From Ideonella sp. (GTDB lineage Bacteria > Pseudomonadota > Gammaproteobacteria > Burkholderiales > Burkholderiaceae_C), in assembly GCA_016721465.1 (NCBI GenBank), contig JADKIA010000028.1:744001-808000 (forward strand): a DNA stretch of 64,000 bases. The letters are read 5' to 3'. Positions 1 to 8,832 of this stretch are shown here, piece by piece. The notes under the pieces are model-generated. The model ran no database searches and was not told the origin of the DNA. It saw only the letters and a list, made by a program, of their open reading frames with translations. Made by a program: the position numbers and the translations under genes. Numbering within the stretch: the first letter of the stretch is position 1; each line of letters opens with the position of its first letter.

Positions 1-2452
1 AGGACGCGAGCGGCGAGTCCGGTGCCGCCAGCAGCCCGGCCACGGCCAAACTGCGTTCCAGGCCGCCCAGTTTCACCAGTCGAACATCCTTGATGTATTG
101 GTCCCAGACTTTGATGTACTCCTGAAGGTACAGACGTCGAACCCGGGTCTCGATCTCGACGTTGCCGGCTCCGAGCAGGCTGCCCGCGGCTTGCTTGAGG
201 GACTCGGGCGGCGCGGTCACGCCCAGGACCCAGCCCTCTTCGGCCGCCAGCAGCGGCGCCACCTTGGCGATCGACGCCTTGAAGGCCTTGAAGTAGCCAT
301 CGCGTGTGAACAGGCCCGGGATGCCCTTGGTCAGTGGCTGACCGCTGGCTCGCTCGAACACCCGGACGGCATTCGGTCCGCCGGCCCCTGCGGCCGTGAA
401 ATCAGGAATGTCGGCACCGACACGGGCACGCTTGAGCCGGCTGAAGATGCGGTACTCCAGCGGGTAGGCGACCAGCATTTCACGCACATTGGCCACCAAG
501 GACCGGTCCATGGGCGCCGGCGCGCGGGGTGCGCCCCGCGCGACCGCCGCTTCGAGGTGTTGCGCCAAGGCGCCGCGCTGTTCCGCGGTCATCGTGGCGG
601 CCAGATTGGCATCCCAGTCGAGGGCGACCCAGGCCTTGAACGATTCGGCGTCGAAGTGCTCGGGGCTGTACAGCATCATGTAGCCCTTCAGCGCCTCGTA
701 GGCCAGCTCAAGGTTGTCGCGGTTGGCCGCACGCAGGCGCTCTTCCAGCCTGCGTACGATGCGCGGCATCAATGCGTTGTCGAGCAGCTTGCGGTAGCCG
801 ATTTCAGTGCCGGCGCTGACATACGGACCCTGGTACAGACCGAGCGTGTAAAGCAGTGGAGGCGCGTCCAGCGCAAAAGCATCCGGTGCGGGCACAGCGG
901 CCAACTTGTCCAAGGCGTTGGGCAGCACCGAGAGTTCGGCGCCGTTGGCGGGCGGCACCGCGGCCACGGCGGCCTGCACATCGGGTATCCGGGTCTGCAC
1001 TTCTGCCAGGTAGCCCAGGTTGCGTGTGTAGGCCAATGACCAACCCGCCACCACGACCACGGAACCGACCGCCATGGACGCCATGCCCAGCAGCCGCCAG
1101 CGTCGGCGCCTGGATTCGGCTTGGCGGTTCTCGCCCACCAAACCCTGCTCGGCGAAGACCACTTCCTTCAGAAGTCGTGTGAGAAAGAAGGCCTTGCCGC
1201 GCCAAGATGGCACGGCCGGCGCGCTTTGCTCCACGCCAAAGGTCCGCCCCAATGCGCCCAGCACACGGTCGATCGGTGAGCCCTCCTGCGTGCCGCTGGT
1301 GAAATAGACCCCTCGCACCAACGGAGTCTCCTCGAGGTTGCCACCGCCTGAGAAGACCTGTTCCAGGAATCCGCCCAAGAGCCCCTTCAGTCCTTCGAAC
1401 TGCTGCGGAAACGCAAATATCGCGGCGCGCCGGAGCACATCGGATTCGGTCTGCATGCGCACGATCAGGCTGTCGCGCAGACGCTTGCCGAGCGCAGCAA
1501 ACTCGGCCCCGAAACTCTGCAGCTGCGACGCCCCTGGGGCCTTCGGATCGTTGGCATCGTATGGGAATGAGAAGCCCCAGACCTGCTCGCGTTCCTCGCG
1601 CCCGAATGCGCCGAAGGTCTCGTGAAAACCGGCGATCAGATCGCACTTGGTCACCAGAACATAGACCGGTGGACGCACACCCAGGCGTTCCTGCAACTCC
1701 TGCAGACGCATGCGCAATTTCAGAGCATGGTCCTTTCGGTCCGCCGGGCTTTGCTGCAGCAGGTCTTGGATATTGACGGTCAGCAGCACCCCATTGAGGG
1801 GGCGCCGCGGACGCGACTTGCGCAGCAGCGCAAGAAACGTATCCCAGGCCGCCGCATCGGTGGCCTTGTCGGAATCCTGCGATGTGTAGCGACCGGCGGT
1901 GTCGATCAGCACGGCCTCGTCCGTGAACCACCACTCGCAGTTGCGCGTGCCACCCACGCCACGTACCGAGGCCTGACCCAACTTTCCAGACAAGGGGAAG
2001 TTGAGCCCGGCGTTCATCAAGGCCGTGGTCTTGCCCGAACCTGGCAGGCCAACGAACATGTACCAGGGCAACTCGTAGAGGAATTGTCCGCGCCTGAGCC
2101 ACGACGCCTTCCCGCTCTTGTGCGCGCTCTCGCTCAGCACTTTCAGCGCCTCGGTGAAACGCTGTTCGAGGGCCTGGGCTTCGCGCTCGGCGCTGCCGGC
2201 GCCTGCCGCCAGTCCCGCCACCAGTCGCCGGTTCGTGCGCCGGCGGCGCCAGACCCGCCACCCGAACACGATGCCGAAGATCAGCAACAGGATGGCCAGG
2301 GCAATGAGCCGCTCCGTGACCCCATCGAGCGGATGCTCGCCGCCGAAGGACAGCAGTGGACCGGCCCACCAGATGAGGCCTGCGAGCAGCAGGAAGCCGA
2401 TGGCCGCCAGGGCCATCGGGTGCAAGAGCATGGACAGGATCCGATTCATCAT
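1..2452 (-). CDS. tssM: T6SS membrane-complex protein TssM (IcmF family), C-terminus cut by window edge
   Basis: Inner-membrane subunit of the T6SS membrane complex, which joins TssL and spans the periplasm. About 817 codons lie in the window and the C-terminus runs off the left edge. The N-terminus has two hydrophobic helices (about residues 11-31 and 49-68). A Walker A motif GLPGSGKTT follows at about 135-143, with a GTPase-like region (VTKCDL) after it. A third membrane helix lies near residue 445 (SMAVGSVVVVAGW), and the rest would be periplasmic. Two ATGs lie in tandem (2452 and 2449); an AAGG motif is better spaced for the second. The gene starts 9 bases after tssL stops, so the two are co-transcribed. 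The intact P-loop makes this a nucleotide-binding type of TssM. Family assignment is very secure. Confidence 0.95.
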   Translation of the reverse strand, partial: MMNRILSMLLHPMALAAIGFLLLAGLIWWAGPLLSFGGEHPLDGVTERLIALAILLLIFGIVFGWRVWRRRRTNRRLVAGLAAGAGSAEREAQALEQRFTEALKVLSESAHKSGKASWLRRGQFLYELPWYMFVGLPGSGKTTALMNAGLNFPLSGKLGQASVRGVGGTRNCEWWFTDEAVLIDTAGRYTSQDSDKATDAAAWDTFLALLRKSRPRRPLNGVLLTVNIQDLLQQSPADRKDHALKLRMRLQELQERLGVRPPVYVLVTKCDLIAGFHETFGAFGREEREQVWGFSFPYDANDPKAPGASQLQSFGAEFAALGKRLRDSLIVRMQTESDVLRRAAIFAFPQQFEGLKGLLGGFLEQVFSGGGNLEETPLVRGVYFTSGTQEGSPIDRVLGALGRTFGVEQSAPAVPSWRGKAFFLTRLLKEVVFAEQGLVGENRQAESRRRRWRLLGMASMAVGSVVVVAGWSLAYTRNLGYLAEVQTRIPDVQAAVAAVPPANGAELSVLPNALDKLAAVPAPDAFALDAPPLLYTLGLYQGPYVSAGTEIGYRKLLDNALMPRIVRRLEERLRAANRDNLELAYEALKGYMMLYSPEHFDAESFKAWVALDWDANLAATMTAEQRGALAQHLEAAVARGAPRAPAPMDRSLVANVREMLVAYPLEYRIFSRLKRARVGADIPDFTAAGAGGPNAVRVFERASGQPLTKGIPGLFTRDGYFKAFKASIAKVAPLLAAEEGWVLGVTAPPESLKQAAGSLLGAGNVEIETRVRRLYLQEYIKVWDQYIKDVRLVKLGGLERSLAVAGLLAAPDSPLAS

Positions 2453-2461
2453 GACCTTGCT

Positions 2462-3802
2462 TCAACCGGACACGAGCAGGGTGACTTCGACGCGCCGATT
2501 GCGCGAACGCCCGGCAGGGGTGCTGTTGTCGGCAAGCGGCTCACTGTCGGCTCGCCCTTCGGCCTGCAGGCGCGAGGGCTCCACCAACTTGCCGAGCTCC
2601 GTGCGGACCACATCGGCACGCTCTTGCGAAAGATGCCAGTTCGATGGGAAGCGCAGCGAGCGAATCGGCTGATTGTCGGTGTGGCCCGTCACCAGCACCT
2701 TGCCCTTGAGCGTGGCCAAAGCCTGGCCGATGCGCGGAAGGAGGGCCCGAACGCCCGGCGCGATGGTCGTACCGCCGGGCTCGAAGAAGCCGTCGCCGCG
2801 AATGACCACGGTGGATCGGTCCGCCAGGTCCTGGACGTCCACCAACCCAGCCTTGATTTCCGGCGCCAACAGGCCGGACAGGCGCTGCACCGGTGCCGCC
2901 GCCGGCGGCGGAGGCGGCGGCACAGCCACCTGTGCCTTCTTGGCATCCAGCGCGGCCAAAGTGGAAAAGATGCCATCGGCCGAATTGGCCAGCGACCAGC
3001 GAAAGGCGCCGTAGATGAGCGCCAGCACCACCAACAGGGCCGAGGCGATCACCCACAGGGGCAGACCTTCGGAGATGTGCGGGCCCTTGGTCGCCACACC
3101 CTGCCAACGTGGCGACAGTGCGGGGTCGGGCGTGCGCCCTTGGCTGAGCATCTGCGCCAGACGCTGGCGCACGCCGTCGAGCTGCGACGCACCGTTGTCG
3201 ATGACGCGATAGCGGCCCTGAAATCCGAGCCCCAGAATGACGTAGAGCAACTCGAGCAATTGGCGATTCGCATCCACGTTCTCAGCCAACTTGCTCATCA
3301 GTTGGAAGACCTTTTCGCCGCCCCACGACTCGTTGTGAAACTGGACCAGCAAGCTGTTGCCCGCCCAGGCCCCCGCACCACCCCAAGGCGTGCTGGCCGC
3401 GGATTCGTCGAGCAGCGTGCACAGGATGTACCGACCACCCAGCACCTGCTCGTTGGGCAGCCCCTGGGCACGGGCCTGGGCCTCGAACTTGCGGATCCCA
3501 TCGGCCAGCGCATCGCGCAGCGCAATGGGGTTGGGATGACGCGCCGTGTGTCGAACCCTTGGGGCCGCAGCCAGCAGCGGCATCGCCGCGTTGACCAGGG
3601 GGTTGAGGCTGGCCGACATCATCGTGTCGAGCGCGAGCGGCGTGCCGGTCTGGGCCGCATTGGGGGCATTCGCCACTGGCGCAGCAGTGGCCCCCGGTGC
3701 GGGCGCCGCTGCGCCCGACCGGCCTGCACTGGGCTTGACGATCGTGCGATCGCCGTTGAACGCGGCAAATGGGTCGTCGGCGTCGGTCACACCAGCTTCC
3801 AA
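2462..3802 (-). CDS. tssL: T6SS protein TssL with C-terminal OmpA-like peptidoglycan-binding domain
   Basis: DotU/IcmH-family subunit of the T6SS membrane complex. The cytoplasmic DotU domain is followed by one transmembrane helix (LPLWVIASALLVVLALIYG, near residue 255). After a proline-rich spacer comes an OmpA-type domain (TGHTDNQP, NWHLSQERA, GRADSEPLADN, GRSRNRRVE). This makes it a specialised TssL that carries its own peptidoglycan anchor, instead of relying on a separate TagL. The first possible start is 3802. A GTG four codons in, giving MTDADDPFAAF, is a plausible alternative because family members begin with a short D/P-rich stretch. It lies between tssK (41-base gap) and tssM (9-base gap). 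Confidence 0.95.
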   Translation of the reverse strand: MEAGVTDADDPFAAFNGDRTIVKPSAGRSGAAAPAPGATAAPVANAPNAAQTGTPLALDTMMSASLNPLVNAAMPLLAAAPRVRHTARHPNPIALRDALADGIRKFEAQARAQGLPNEQVLGGRYILCTLLDESAASTPWGGAGAWAGNSLLVQFHNESWGGEKVFQLMSKLAENVDANRQLLELLYVILGLGFQGRYRVIDNGASQLDGVRQRLAQMLSQGRTPDPALSPRWQGVATKGPHISEGLPLWVIASALLVVLALIYGAFRWSLANSADGIFSTLAALDAKKAQVAVPPPPPPAAAPVQRLSGLLAPEIKAGLVDVQDLADRSTVVIRGDGFFEPGGTTIAPGVRALLPRIGQALATLKGKVLVTGHTDNQPIRSLRFPSNWHLSQERADVVRTELGKLVEPSRLQAEGRADSEPLADNSTPAGRSRNRRVEVTLLVSG

Positions 3803-3843
3803 TCCAAGGGGTCGAAGGCGGAGGGCGATGTCATGCCGCTGCT

Positions 3844-5181
3844 TCAGGCCCGCACGGCCCAGAACTCGATTTCCAGCCCGGGAAAGTCGCCGGCCACGTG
3901 CATGGCCAACCCGCCTGACTTCTCAAGCTGCTTCCACATCTCGTTGCCACGCGTCTCGAGCTCGAAATAGTTGAAGCCGGCATGGAAAGGGATCTGCCTC
4001 GGCGCCACCGGCAAGGGCCGCAGCGTGACCCCAGGCAACTGCAGGTTCACGAGATCCCTGATGCGCTCGACCGTTCCGATCTTCACCTGGGTGGGGAACC
4101 GCGCGCGCAAGGCATCGCCGGGCAGTTGCGCGCTCACCGCGAGCACGAACTGCGCTTTGCGCTGCAGTTCGAGGTCAGGAATGATCGCCACCCGGATGCC
4201 GTATTTCCGGTCCTGCAGTTCGATGGGAATGGCGGTCTGTTCCATCACCATCGAAAGCGATTGGCGCAAGTCGTCCATCAGTGGCTTGAAGCACTGGCCA
4301 GGGTCGTCGTGGACGTAGGCCGGCAGATTGGGGGGACGGCGCGTTTCCCGGAAGGTCGCGAGATCCCCCGCCAAGCTGACACCAATGAAGTAGAAGTCCT
4401 TCGGGTGCAGCAACGAGGTCTGGCGCAATTGGGCAATCAGCGGCTCATTGCGGTTGATCAGTTCCAGCATCAGGAAGTCTGCGACCTCGCCCACTCCTGC
4501 GCGACCGGGTTGCGCCAAGCGAGCGGCCAGTACTTCGCCGCGTTGATGCAGCAAGCCATGCAATTCCCGCAGTTGGGAGGCCAGCAGTTCATTGCCACCA
4601 ACGTGCAGCGTCGGTGGGATGTAGGTCGGATCCAGCACCACCTTGTTGTCGGCCCGGCGCTCGACCACCTTGCACAGGCCCATTGTGGCCACGCCCTCGC
4701 CGGCGTCCCGTGCCAACATCACGCGCAGGTTCAGACGCCCGACCTGGATCGGCGCCACGCGTTGACCATTGGCGTTGGTGTCACCGACATCGACTTCCGT
4801 GCTCAGGAATCTGGGGGGCATCGAGCCGGTGGCGGACTCGGCATCCGACTCCGCCACGCCGGGGCGCCCGAGCGTCATGGCCAGGACCACGATTTGGTCG
4901 CGTGCATCGGCCGGAACGTCGAATGCGGCCGGCGCCGGATCTTCGGCAGGCAGGTCGAAGGCCAGCCCGTCGGGCATCACGCCATGCGCGGCCGTGATGG
5001 CCACCTTGCCCAGCGCCAGTGCGGCGCTGTCGACGGTGAGGGAAACCCAACCCCAGCCATAGGCCGAAGTCGCCGCGAGACGCATTTGCGCCTGTCGGCC
5101 AAGGAATCGATCGTGCTGCTGAAAGTGCTGGGGCTGGAGGAACATGCCCTCCGTCCAGATCACCTTGTTGGTCCAGGTCAT
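3844..5181 (-). CDS. tssK: T6SS baseplate protein TssK
   Basis: TssK (VasE/ImpJ) is the trimeric baseplate adaptor that connects the TssEFG wedges to the cytoplasmic parts of TssL and TssM. The 445-residue length is typical. The opening residues (VIWTEGMFLQPQHFQQHDRF) are the strongly conserved TssK signature. The C-terminus ends in the usual receptor-binding region (LEIEFWAVRA). It starts 12 bases after the PAAR-like gene ends. Very secure. Confidence 0.97.
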   Translation of the reverse strand: MTWTNKVIWTEGMFLQPQHFQQHDRFLGRQAQMRLAATSAYGWGWVSLTVDSAALALGKVAITAAHGVMPDGLAFDLPAEDPAPAAFDVPADARDQIVVLAMTLGRPGVAESDAESATGSMPPRFLSTEVDVGDTNANGQRVAPIQVGRLNLRVMLARDAGEGVATMGLCKVVERRADNKVVLDPTYIPPTLHVGGNELLASQLRELHGLLHQRGEVLAARLAQPGRAGVGEVADFLMLELINRNEPLIAQLRQTSLLHPKDFYFIGVSLAGDLATFRETRRPPNLPAYVHDDPGQCFKPLMDDLRQSLSMVMEQTAIPIELQDRKYGIRVAIIPDLELQRKAQFVLAVSAQLPGDALRARFPTQVKIGTVERIRDLVNLQLPGVTLRPLPVAPRQIPFHAGFNYFELETRGNEMWKQLEKSGGLAMHVAGDFPGLEIEFWAVRA

Positions 5182-5193
5182 GGCTCGGCGGTC

Positions 5194-5586
5194 TCAGGGG
5201 ACGTTGTGCGTGATCTGCGCAGGAAATGTGATGCTGATCATGCCTCCCAGCGCGCATGTCAGCTTGCAGGTATTGTCGAGCACAGGGATGTTGGTGATGA
5301 GGACATTGGGGACGCCAGGCGCCCAGGGCGCGGGGGTCACGGGAGTGCAAGGCACCGGCGTGGGAACGCCCAGGGCCGCCGACGTCGCGGCGACAAAGGC
5401 TGGATTGCTTGGCGAGCAGCACATCGCAAACGGAACGATGTTGGTGAAGGGAATGTTGTCGGTGATCACGCCATTGATCAGCGAGCTGCTCAAGACGGGC
5501 CGCGGCGTCGGATTGAACACCGACGGCGCTCCACCCAACGAGAAGATGCAGGTGGTGACGGCTGTGCCGGCGACTTGTTGTGGCAT
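5194..5586 (-). CDS. PAAR-like protein (DUF4150/DUF4280 type), candidate T6SS spike tip
   Basis: A 130-residue protein that resembles PAAR-like domains of the DUF4150/DUF4280 type. Several short beta-prone stretches are spaced by Gly/Pro turns, with cysteines at CSPS, PCTP and NTCKLTC, and it ends in the repeated hydrophobic pattern GGMISITFPAQITHNVP. PAAR proteins cap the VgrG trimer and sharpen the spike. There is no fused effector domain. It sits between pppA (12 bases) and tssK (12 bases), well away from vgrG, so it probably belongs to the core apparatus and not to one effector module. The fold assignment rests on pattern similarity only. Confidence 0.75.
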   Translation of the reverse strand: MPQQVAGTAVTTCIFSLGGAPSVFNPTPRPVLSSSLINGVITDNIPFTNIVPFAMCCSPSNPAFVAATSAALGVPTPVPCTPVTPAPWAPGVPNVLITNIPVLDNTCKLTCALGGMISITFPAQITHNVP

Positions 5587-5598
5587 CGGTCTGTCTCG

Positions 5599-6390
5599 TC
5601 AGCGGGCACCGACCCAAACGGCGATGCCACTGAAGTTGTCGTGCCCTGGCTTGCCGTTTGCGGCCGCGTGCTGGAGCACGAGCTGCTCGAGCTGCTCGAG
5701 CCATGCGCTGGGGTCTGCCGCCCGACTCAGGCTGGCGCACATCTCGGCCTCGTTGACGAATTCCCAAAGGCCATCGGTGCAGAGCAGGAACACATCGCGC
5801 TGGGCCAGGGCCCACGGTGCGTTGGACGTGGACACCTGCAGATCTTCCGGTCGGCTGCCCAGCGCCGATTGCAGCTCGCTGCGCCGTGGATGCGTGCGGA
5901 TCTGATCGGGCATCAACATGCCGGCGTCCACCATCGATTGCACCACGCTGTGGTCGCGGGTGTGCATGAGCATCTGGCCATCGCGAAACAGGTAAAGGCG
6001 CGAATCACCCGCATGGCCCCACAAGGCCTGCTGGGTCGCGAGATCGACGAACAGCGCGACCACCGTGCTGTGCATGTCTCTGGTGCTGTCGGCGTCGGGT
6101 CGATGGCGGTGCACCTGTGCATTGGTGTCGATCAGCAGGTCCCGGACCTCGTCGGCCCGTGCCAGTGGCGCCGATGCGACCTGGTCGATGATGTGGCGCA
6201 CCACGAGCTTGGAGGCCACGTCGCCGCCGCCATGCCCACCCGCGCCGTCCGCGACGACACAGCACAGGCGTTGATCACTGTGCCAATGCCCGCAGGCATC
6301 CTCGTTGTAGGGGCGACCTCCCTGCCGCGACAAGATGGCCACCTCGACTTGCCTGGAGCGGCCCTCGTCGGTCGCAAGATCGTCGCTCAT
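5599..6390 (-). CDS. pppA: PP2C-family protein phosphatase (PppA-like) associated with T6SS
   Basis: PPM/PP2C serine/threonine phosphatase of 263 residues. Metal-binding motifs are visible: NEDACG near residue 30, VADGAGGHGGG near 47-57, GDSRLY in the middle, LCTDGLWEFV at about 205-214 and GHDNFSG near the end. In P. aeruginosa H1-T6SS, PppA removes the phosphate that PpkA places on Fha1 and so opposes threonine-phosphorylation activation. Its ATG overlaps the stop of the FHA gene by four bases, which supports that pairing. No PpkA kinase gene is in the window. Confidence 0.9.
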   Translation of the reverse strand: MSDDLATDEGRSRQVEVAILSRQGGRPYNEDACGHWHSDQRLCCVVADGAGGHGGGDVASKLVVRHIIDQVASAPLARADEVRDLLIDTNAQVHRHRPDADSTRDMHSTVVALFVDLATQQALWGHAGDSRLYLFRDGQMLMHTRDHSVVQSMVDAGMLMPDQIRTHPRRSELQSALGSRPEDLQVSTSNAPWALAQRDVFLLCTDGLWEFVNEAEMCASLSRAADPSAWLEQLEQLVLQHAAANGKPGHDNFSGIAVWVGAR

Positions 6391-8042
6391 GGCTGGCCTT
6401 CGGACTTCTCATTGCCCAACTTCGCAAGCAAGCGCTTGACATGCTCGTCGTAGGCCTTGTGGAAGGCATCCGCACCCAGCGAGTTGACATCGTCCCTGGC
6501 ACTGTCTCGGACGCGCGCGAAGTGTGCCGTGAACAGGTCCCAGAGGTGTGCCTTGCGGGCAACGGGGAGCAGACCCTGCAGCAGCGAGGGCTTGGTCAGC
6601 TGGGCTTCGGCATGGGCCGGGTCGAAACGCTGCATGGTGGCTTCCAGCGCCGCCTGCATCCCGGCGACCACGCCGAACTGATGCGCCCGCAGGTCGTTGA
6701 ACGCGTCGCGCATGGCGGGCGCCGCAGCGATGAACCCGCGCGCCGGAGGGCTGAGCAGATGCTGCAGCGCAACTTCAGCGTTGGGCGAGAATTTCAGGGG
6801 GTTGTTGTGGCGCGGCACGATCGTGGTTGCCTCGGCGCCCAGTCCCCGCTTTACCGTGGCGCGTGAGCCCAACAGGTCGACAGTGCCCCGTGCTGCCTCG
6901 TGCAGAACCTGGCCGATCAATTCCATCAGCGCGGGGGTCAGCGCGGGCAGATCCAGCGCGGGTGCGTTCAGTCCGCGGCGCAAAGCCTCCAGCAACGCAG
7001 TCTGGTCCGCGGAGTGCGTCATGGAAGATGGTGCCGCGGGCACCTGCATGCGAATCTCGGCGGGTGGCAACGCCGCCGCGGCCGGCAAGGGTGCCTTGGC
7101 CTGGATCACGGCGTGCCCGGCCCTGTTCTCGACATCCCAGGACATGACGGCGTCGGCCAGCGGCGGCGCGACCATGCCCGGAGGTGACGAGCCGAGCATG
7201 GTCGGCGGGATGAACGGGCGCTGCAGGTCAGAGACCTGATCCGCCAATGCCGCGGCGTTGGCCCTGGGCGCGCTGCCGAGCGAACGCAGTGGATCGGCAT
7301 CGGCGGCCATGTTGGGTTGGGCCATCGGCGCATCGAGCACCGAATCGGCCAGCGGGTCCTTGCCTGACGAAGGCGTGAGGCCAAACATCTGATCGAGCGA
7401 GCTGGACCCCGCAGGCGATGAGCCGAGCTCAGGAATGAGGGCCCCGGGCGCGGCGGCGCCGAGGTCCAGGCCCAAGGCATTGGCGTCAGGACGCTGCGCC
7501 GCAACTGGGCCGCTGCCATGCTTCGACGCGAACGGGTCCCAATCGGTGGGAATGCCATGCGGCACCTCGGGGGGCATCGGCGGCGGTGCAGAGAAGGCGT
7601 TGCGGGACAGGGGGTCGACCAAGGGCTGGCCGGGCGCACGTTTGGCGGGTGTTGGCCCAAGCAGGTCGGCGAAGGGATCGCTGGCCGCGGCCAATGTAGA
7701 CCCCCCGCCGAGGCTGACCTTGATATCGTAGCCACCGATGCGCAGGGCATCGCCGGCGACCAACGGGGCCTCCCGCCCACTGGCCAGTGCGACGCCATTG
7801 AGTCTGATTGGATTGCTGCCGCGGTCGACGATGGCAAAGGCGCCGTTGCGAAACACCACTTGCGCCGCCACACGCGAGATCACTCGATCGGGATCCGGCA
7901 ACACCAGTTGGTTGCTGTCGGCCCGGCCGATCGTGCCCCCCAGTTCATCGAAGTGGACCTGAAGTGTCCCGTCGGCCGGAACATCGTTGAAGGCGGTGAT
8001 GGTTAGCGTGATCACGGTGAGCGGACTCTTATCGCAGAACAT
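6387..8042 (-). CDS. tagH: T6SS-associated FHA-domain protein TagH (Fha/ImpI)
   Basis: A 551-residue protein with an N-terminal forkhead-associated domain at about residues 15-110 (GGTIGRADSNQLVLPD, then RVISRVAAQVVF, then NPIRLNGVAL). A long Pro/Ala-rich linker follows, then a C-terminal TagH-type helical domain from about residue 350 (RGLNAPALDLPALTPALMEL to FHKAYDEHVKRLLAKL). FHA domains bind phosphothreonine, so with pppA this is the likely post-translational switch of the system. The ATG at 8042 has a GAGGG motif 8 bases upstream and overlaps the preceding gene by 14 bases. A GTG at 8015 is the alternative start. Confidence 0.93.
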   Translation of the reverse strand: MFCDKSPLTVITLTITAFNDVPADGTLQVHFDELGGTIGRADSNQLVLPDPDRVISRVAAQVVFRNGAFAIVDRGSNPIRLNGVALASGREAPLVAGDALRIGGYDIKVSLGGGSTLAAASDPFADLLGPTPAKRAPGQPLVDPLSRNAFSAPPPMPPEVPHGIPTDWDPFASKHGSGPVAAQRPDANALGLDLGAAAPGALIPELGSSPAGSSSLDQMFGLTPSSGKDPLADSVLDAPMAQPNMAADADPLRSLGSAPRANAAALADQVSDLQRPFIPPTMLGSSPPGMVAPPLADAVMSWDVENRAGHAVIQAKAPLPAAAALPPAEIRMQVPAAPSSMTHSADQTALLEALRRGLNAPALDLPALTPALMELIGQVLHEAARGTVDLLGSRATVKRGLGAEATTIVPRHNNPLKFSPNAEVALQHLLSPPARGFIAAAPAMRDAFNDLRAHQFGVVAGMQAALEATMQRFDPAHAEAQLTKPSLLQGLLPVARKAHLWDLFTAHFARVRDSARDDVNSLGADAFHKAYDEHVKRLLAKLGNEKSEGQP

Positions 8043-8832
8043 AGAACCGACCCTCGACCACCGAGAGCTTCAAGGGCAGCACCAGCGTGTTGCCCTGCTC
8101 ATCCGGCACGGTGGTCAGGGCACCTCGGCCGTCGCCGCCCAGACACTCGAGCAAACGGCCACCGGCCAGCGGCCGCAGCTGCACTTCCTCGGGTGCCAAG
8201 GGCTGCCAGACCAGCCGCGAGGAAGCATACATCTGCTCCAACCACTCGCGCAGTCTGGTCGCTTCCGATTCCGGGCTGCGCTGGTAGGCCAGGGCCAGCT
8301 CTTCGGTGCGCAACCTGGTCGCCGCCATGAAGCTCTCGCATTGTCCCCGGGCGAGGTCACGCGCCAGGCCGGTGACAAAGCCGTGCGCGAGCAGCCTGAG
8401 CTCGGCGCTGGGCTGCGCCACGACCGGAGCGTCCAGCCAGCGCCAGCGCGGCAGGCGAATCGGCAACTCGGCGTCGTGCATGCGCCGCACCGGCAGACTC
8501 AGCGCTTCGCCACGAGGGCAGGTCCACTCTATGCGCGCCAGCGTGCGGGTCTTGCTTTCATCAATGCTGGTGCCCATGCGGGGCAGCAGCAGTTGGACTT
8601 GCGCGGCCATGTCCAGCAACGCCGTCTCGGTGCGCCGCAGGGATGAAATGCCAGCCTGGCCGGCGGCATCGACCACCAATTCGAGCCGGTTGGGCCCGAC
8701 ACAAGCCGCTTCATGCACCGGCACCACGACCTGAGGCGCCTGCGGCGACACGCTGGCCACGGGCAGGCCGTTCAACCACAGCTCGGCATTGCAGCCCTGC
8801 GCCACGAGCCTGATGACCATCAGCCGCTCCAT
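8029..8832 (-). CDS. Unrecognised T6SS-operon protein, 267 residues
   Basis: I do not recognise this protein. It starts at the ATG at 8832, which overlaps the stop of the 579-codon gene as TGATG. Longer upstream extensions in this frame run through that gene and were rejected. The N-terminal half looks beta-rich (MERLMVIRLVAQGCNAELWLN), with short Val-rich strands and an RRTETALLDMAAQVQLLLPR segment. The C-terminal half is more helical (RLRTEELALAYQRSPESEA) and ends in a beta hairpin (NTLVLPLKLSVVEGRFYVLR). There is no signal peptide or membrane helix. Tight linkage on both sides, between vgrG/DUF4123 and tagH, suggests a T6SS role, either structural accessory or part of an effector module. 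Confidence 0.8.
   Translation of the reverse strand: MERLMVIRLVAQGCNAELWLNGLPVASVSPQAPQVVVPVHEAACVGPNRLELVVDAAGQAGISSLRRTETALLDMAAQVQLLLPRMGTSIDESKTRTLARIEWTCPRGEALSLPVRRMHDAELPIRLPRWRWLDAPVVAQPSAELRLLAHGFVTGLARDLARGQCESFMAATRLRTEELALAYQRSPESEATRLREWLEQMYASSRLVWQPLAPEEVQLRPLAGGRLLECLGGDGRGALTTVPDEQGNTLVLPLKLSVVEGRFYVLR

Noticed and set aside
804..2465. Long minus-strand open frame (553 codons) over the left part of the window
   Set aside because: The translation is Arg/Gly/Ala-rich and has no motifs. The frame next to it encodes a textbook TssM with Walker A and membrane helices, so this is a high-GC shadow.
1622..3970. Plus-strand 782-codon open frame across tssM/tssL
   Set aside because: Antisense to two secure genes, rich in Arg/Gln/His. 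High GC content makes such antisense frames common.
3982..6453. Plus-strand 823-codon open frame across tssK, PAAR and pppA
   Set aside because: Crosses three well-supported minus-strand genes, and its product has no domain-like pattern.
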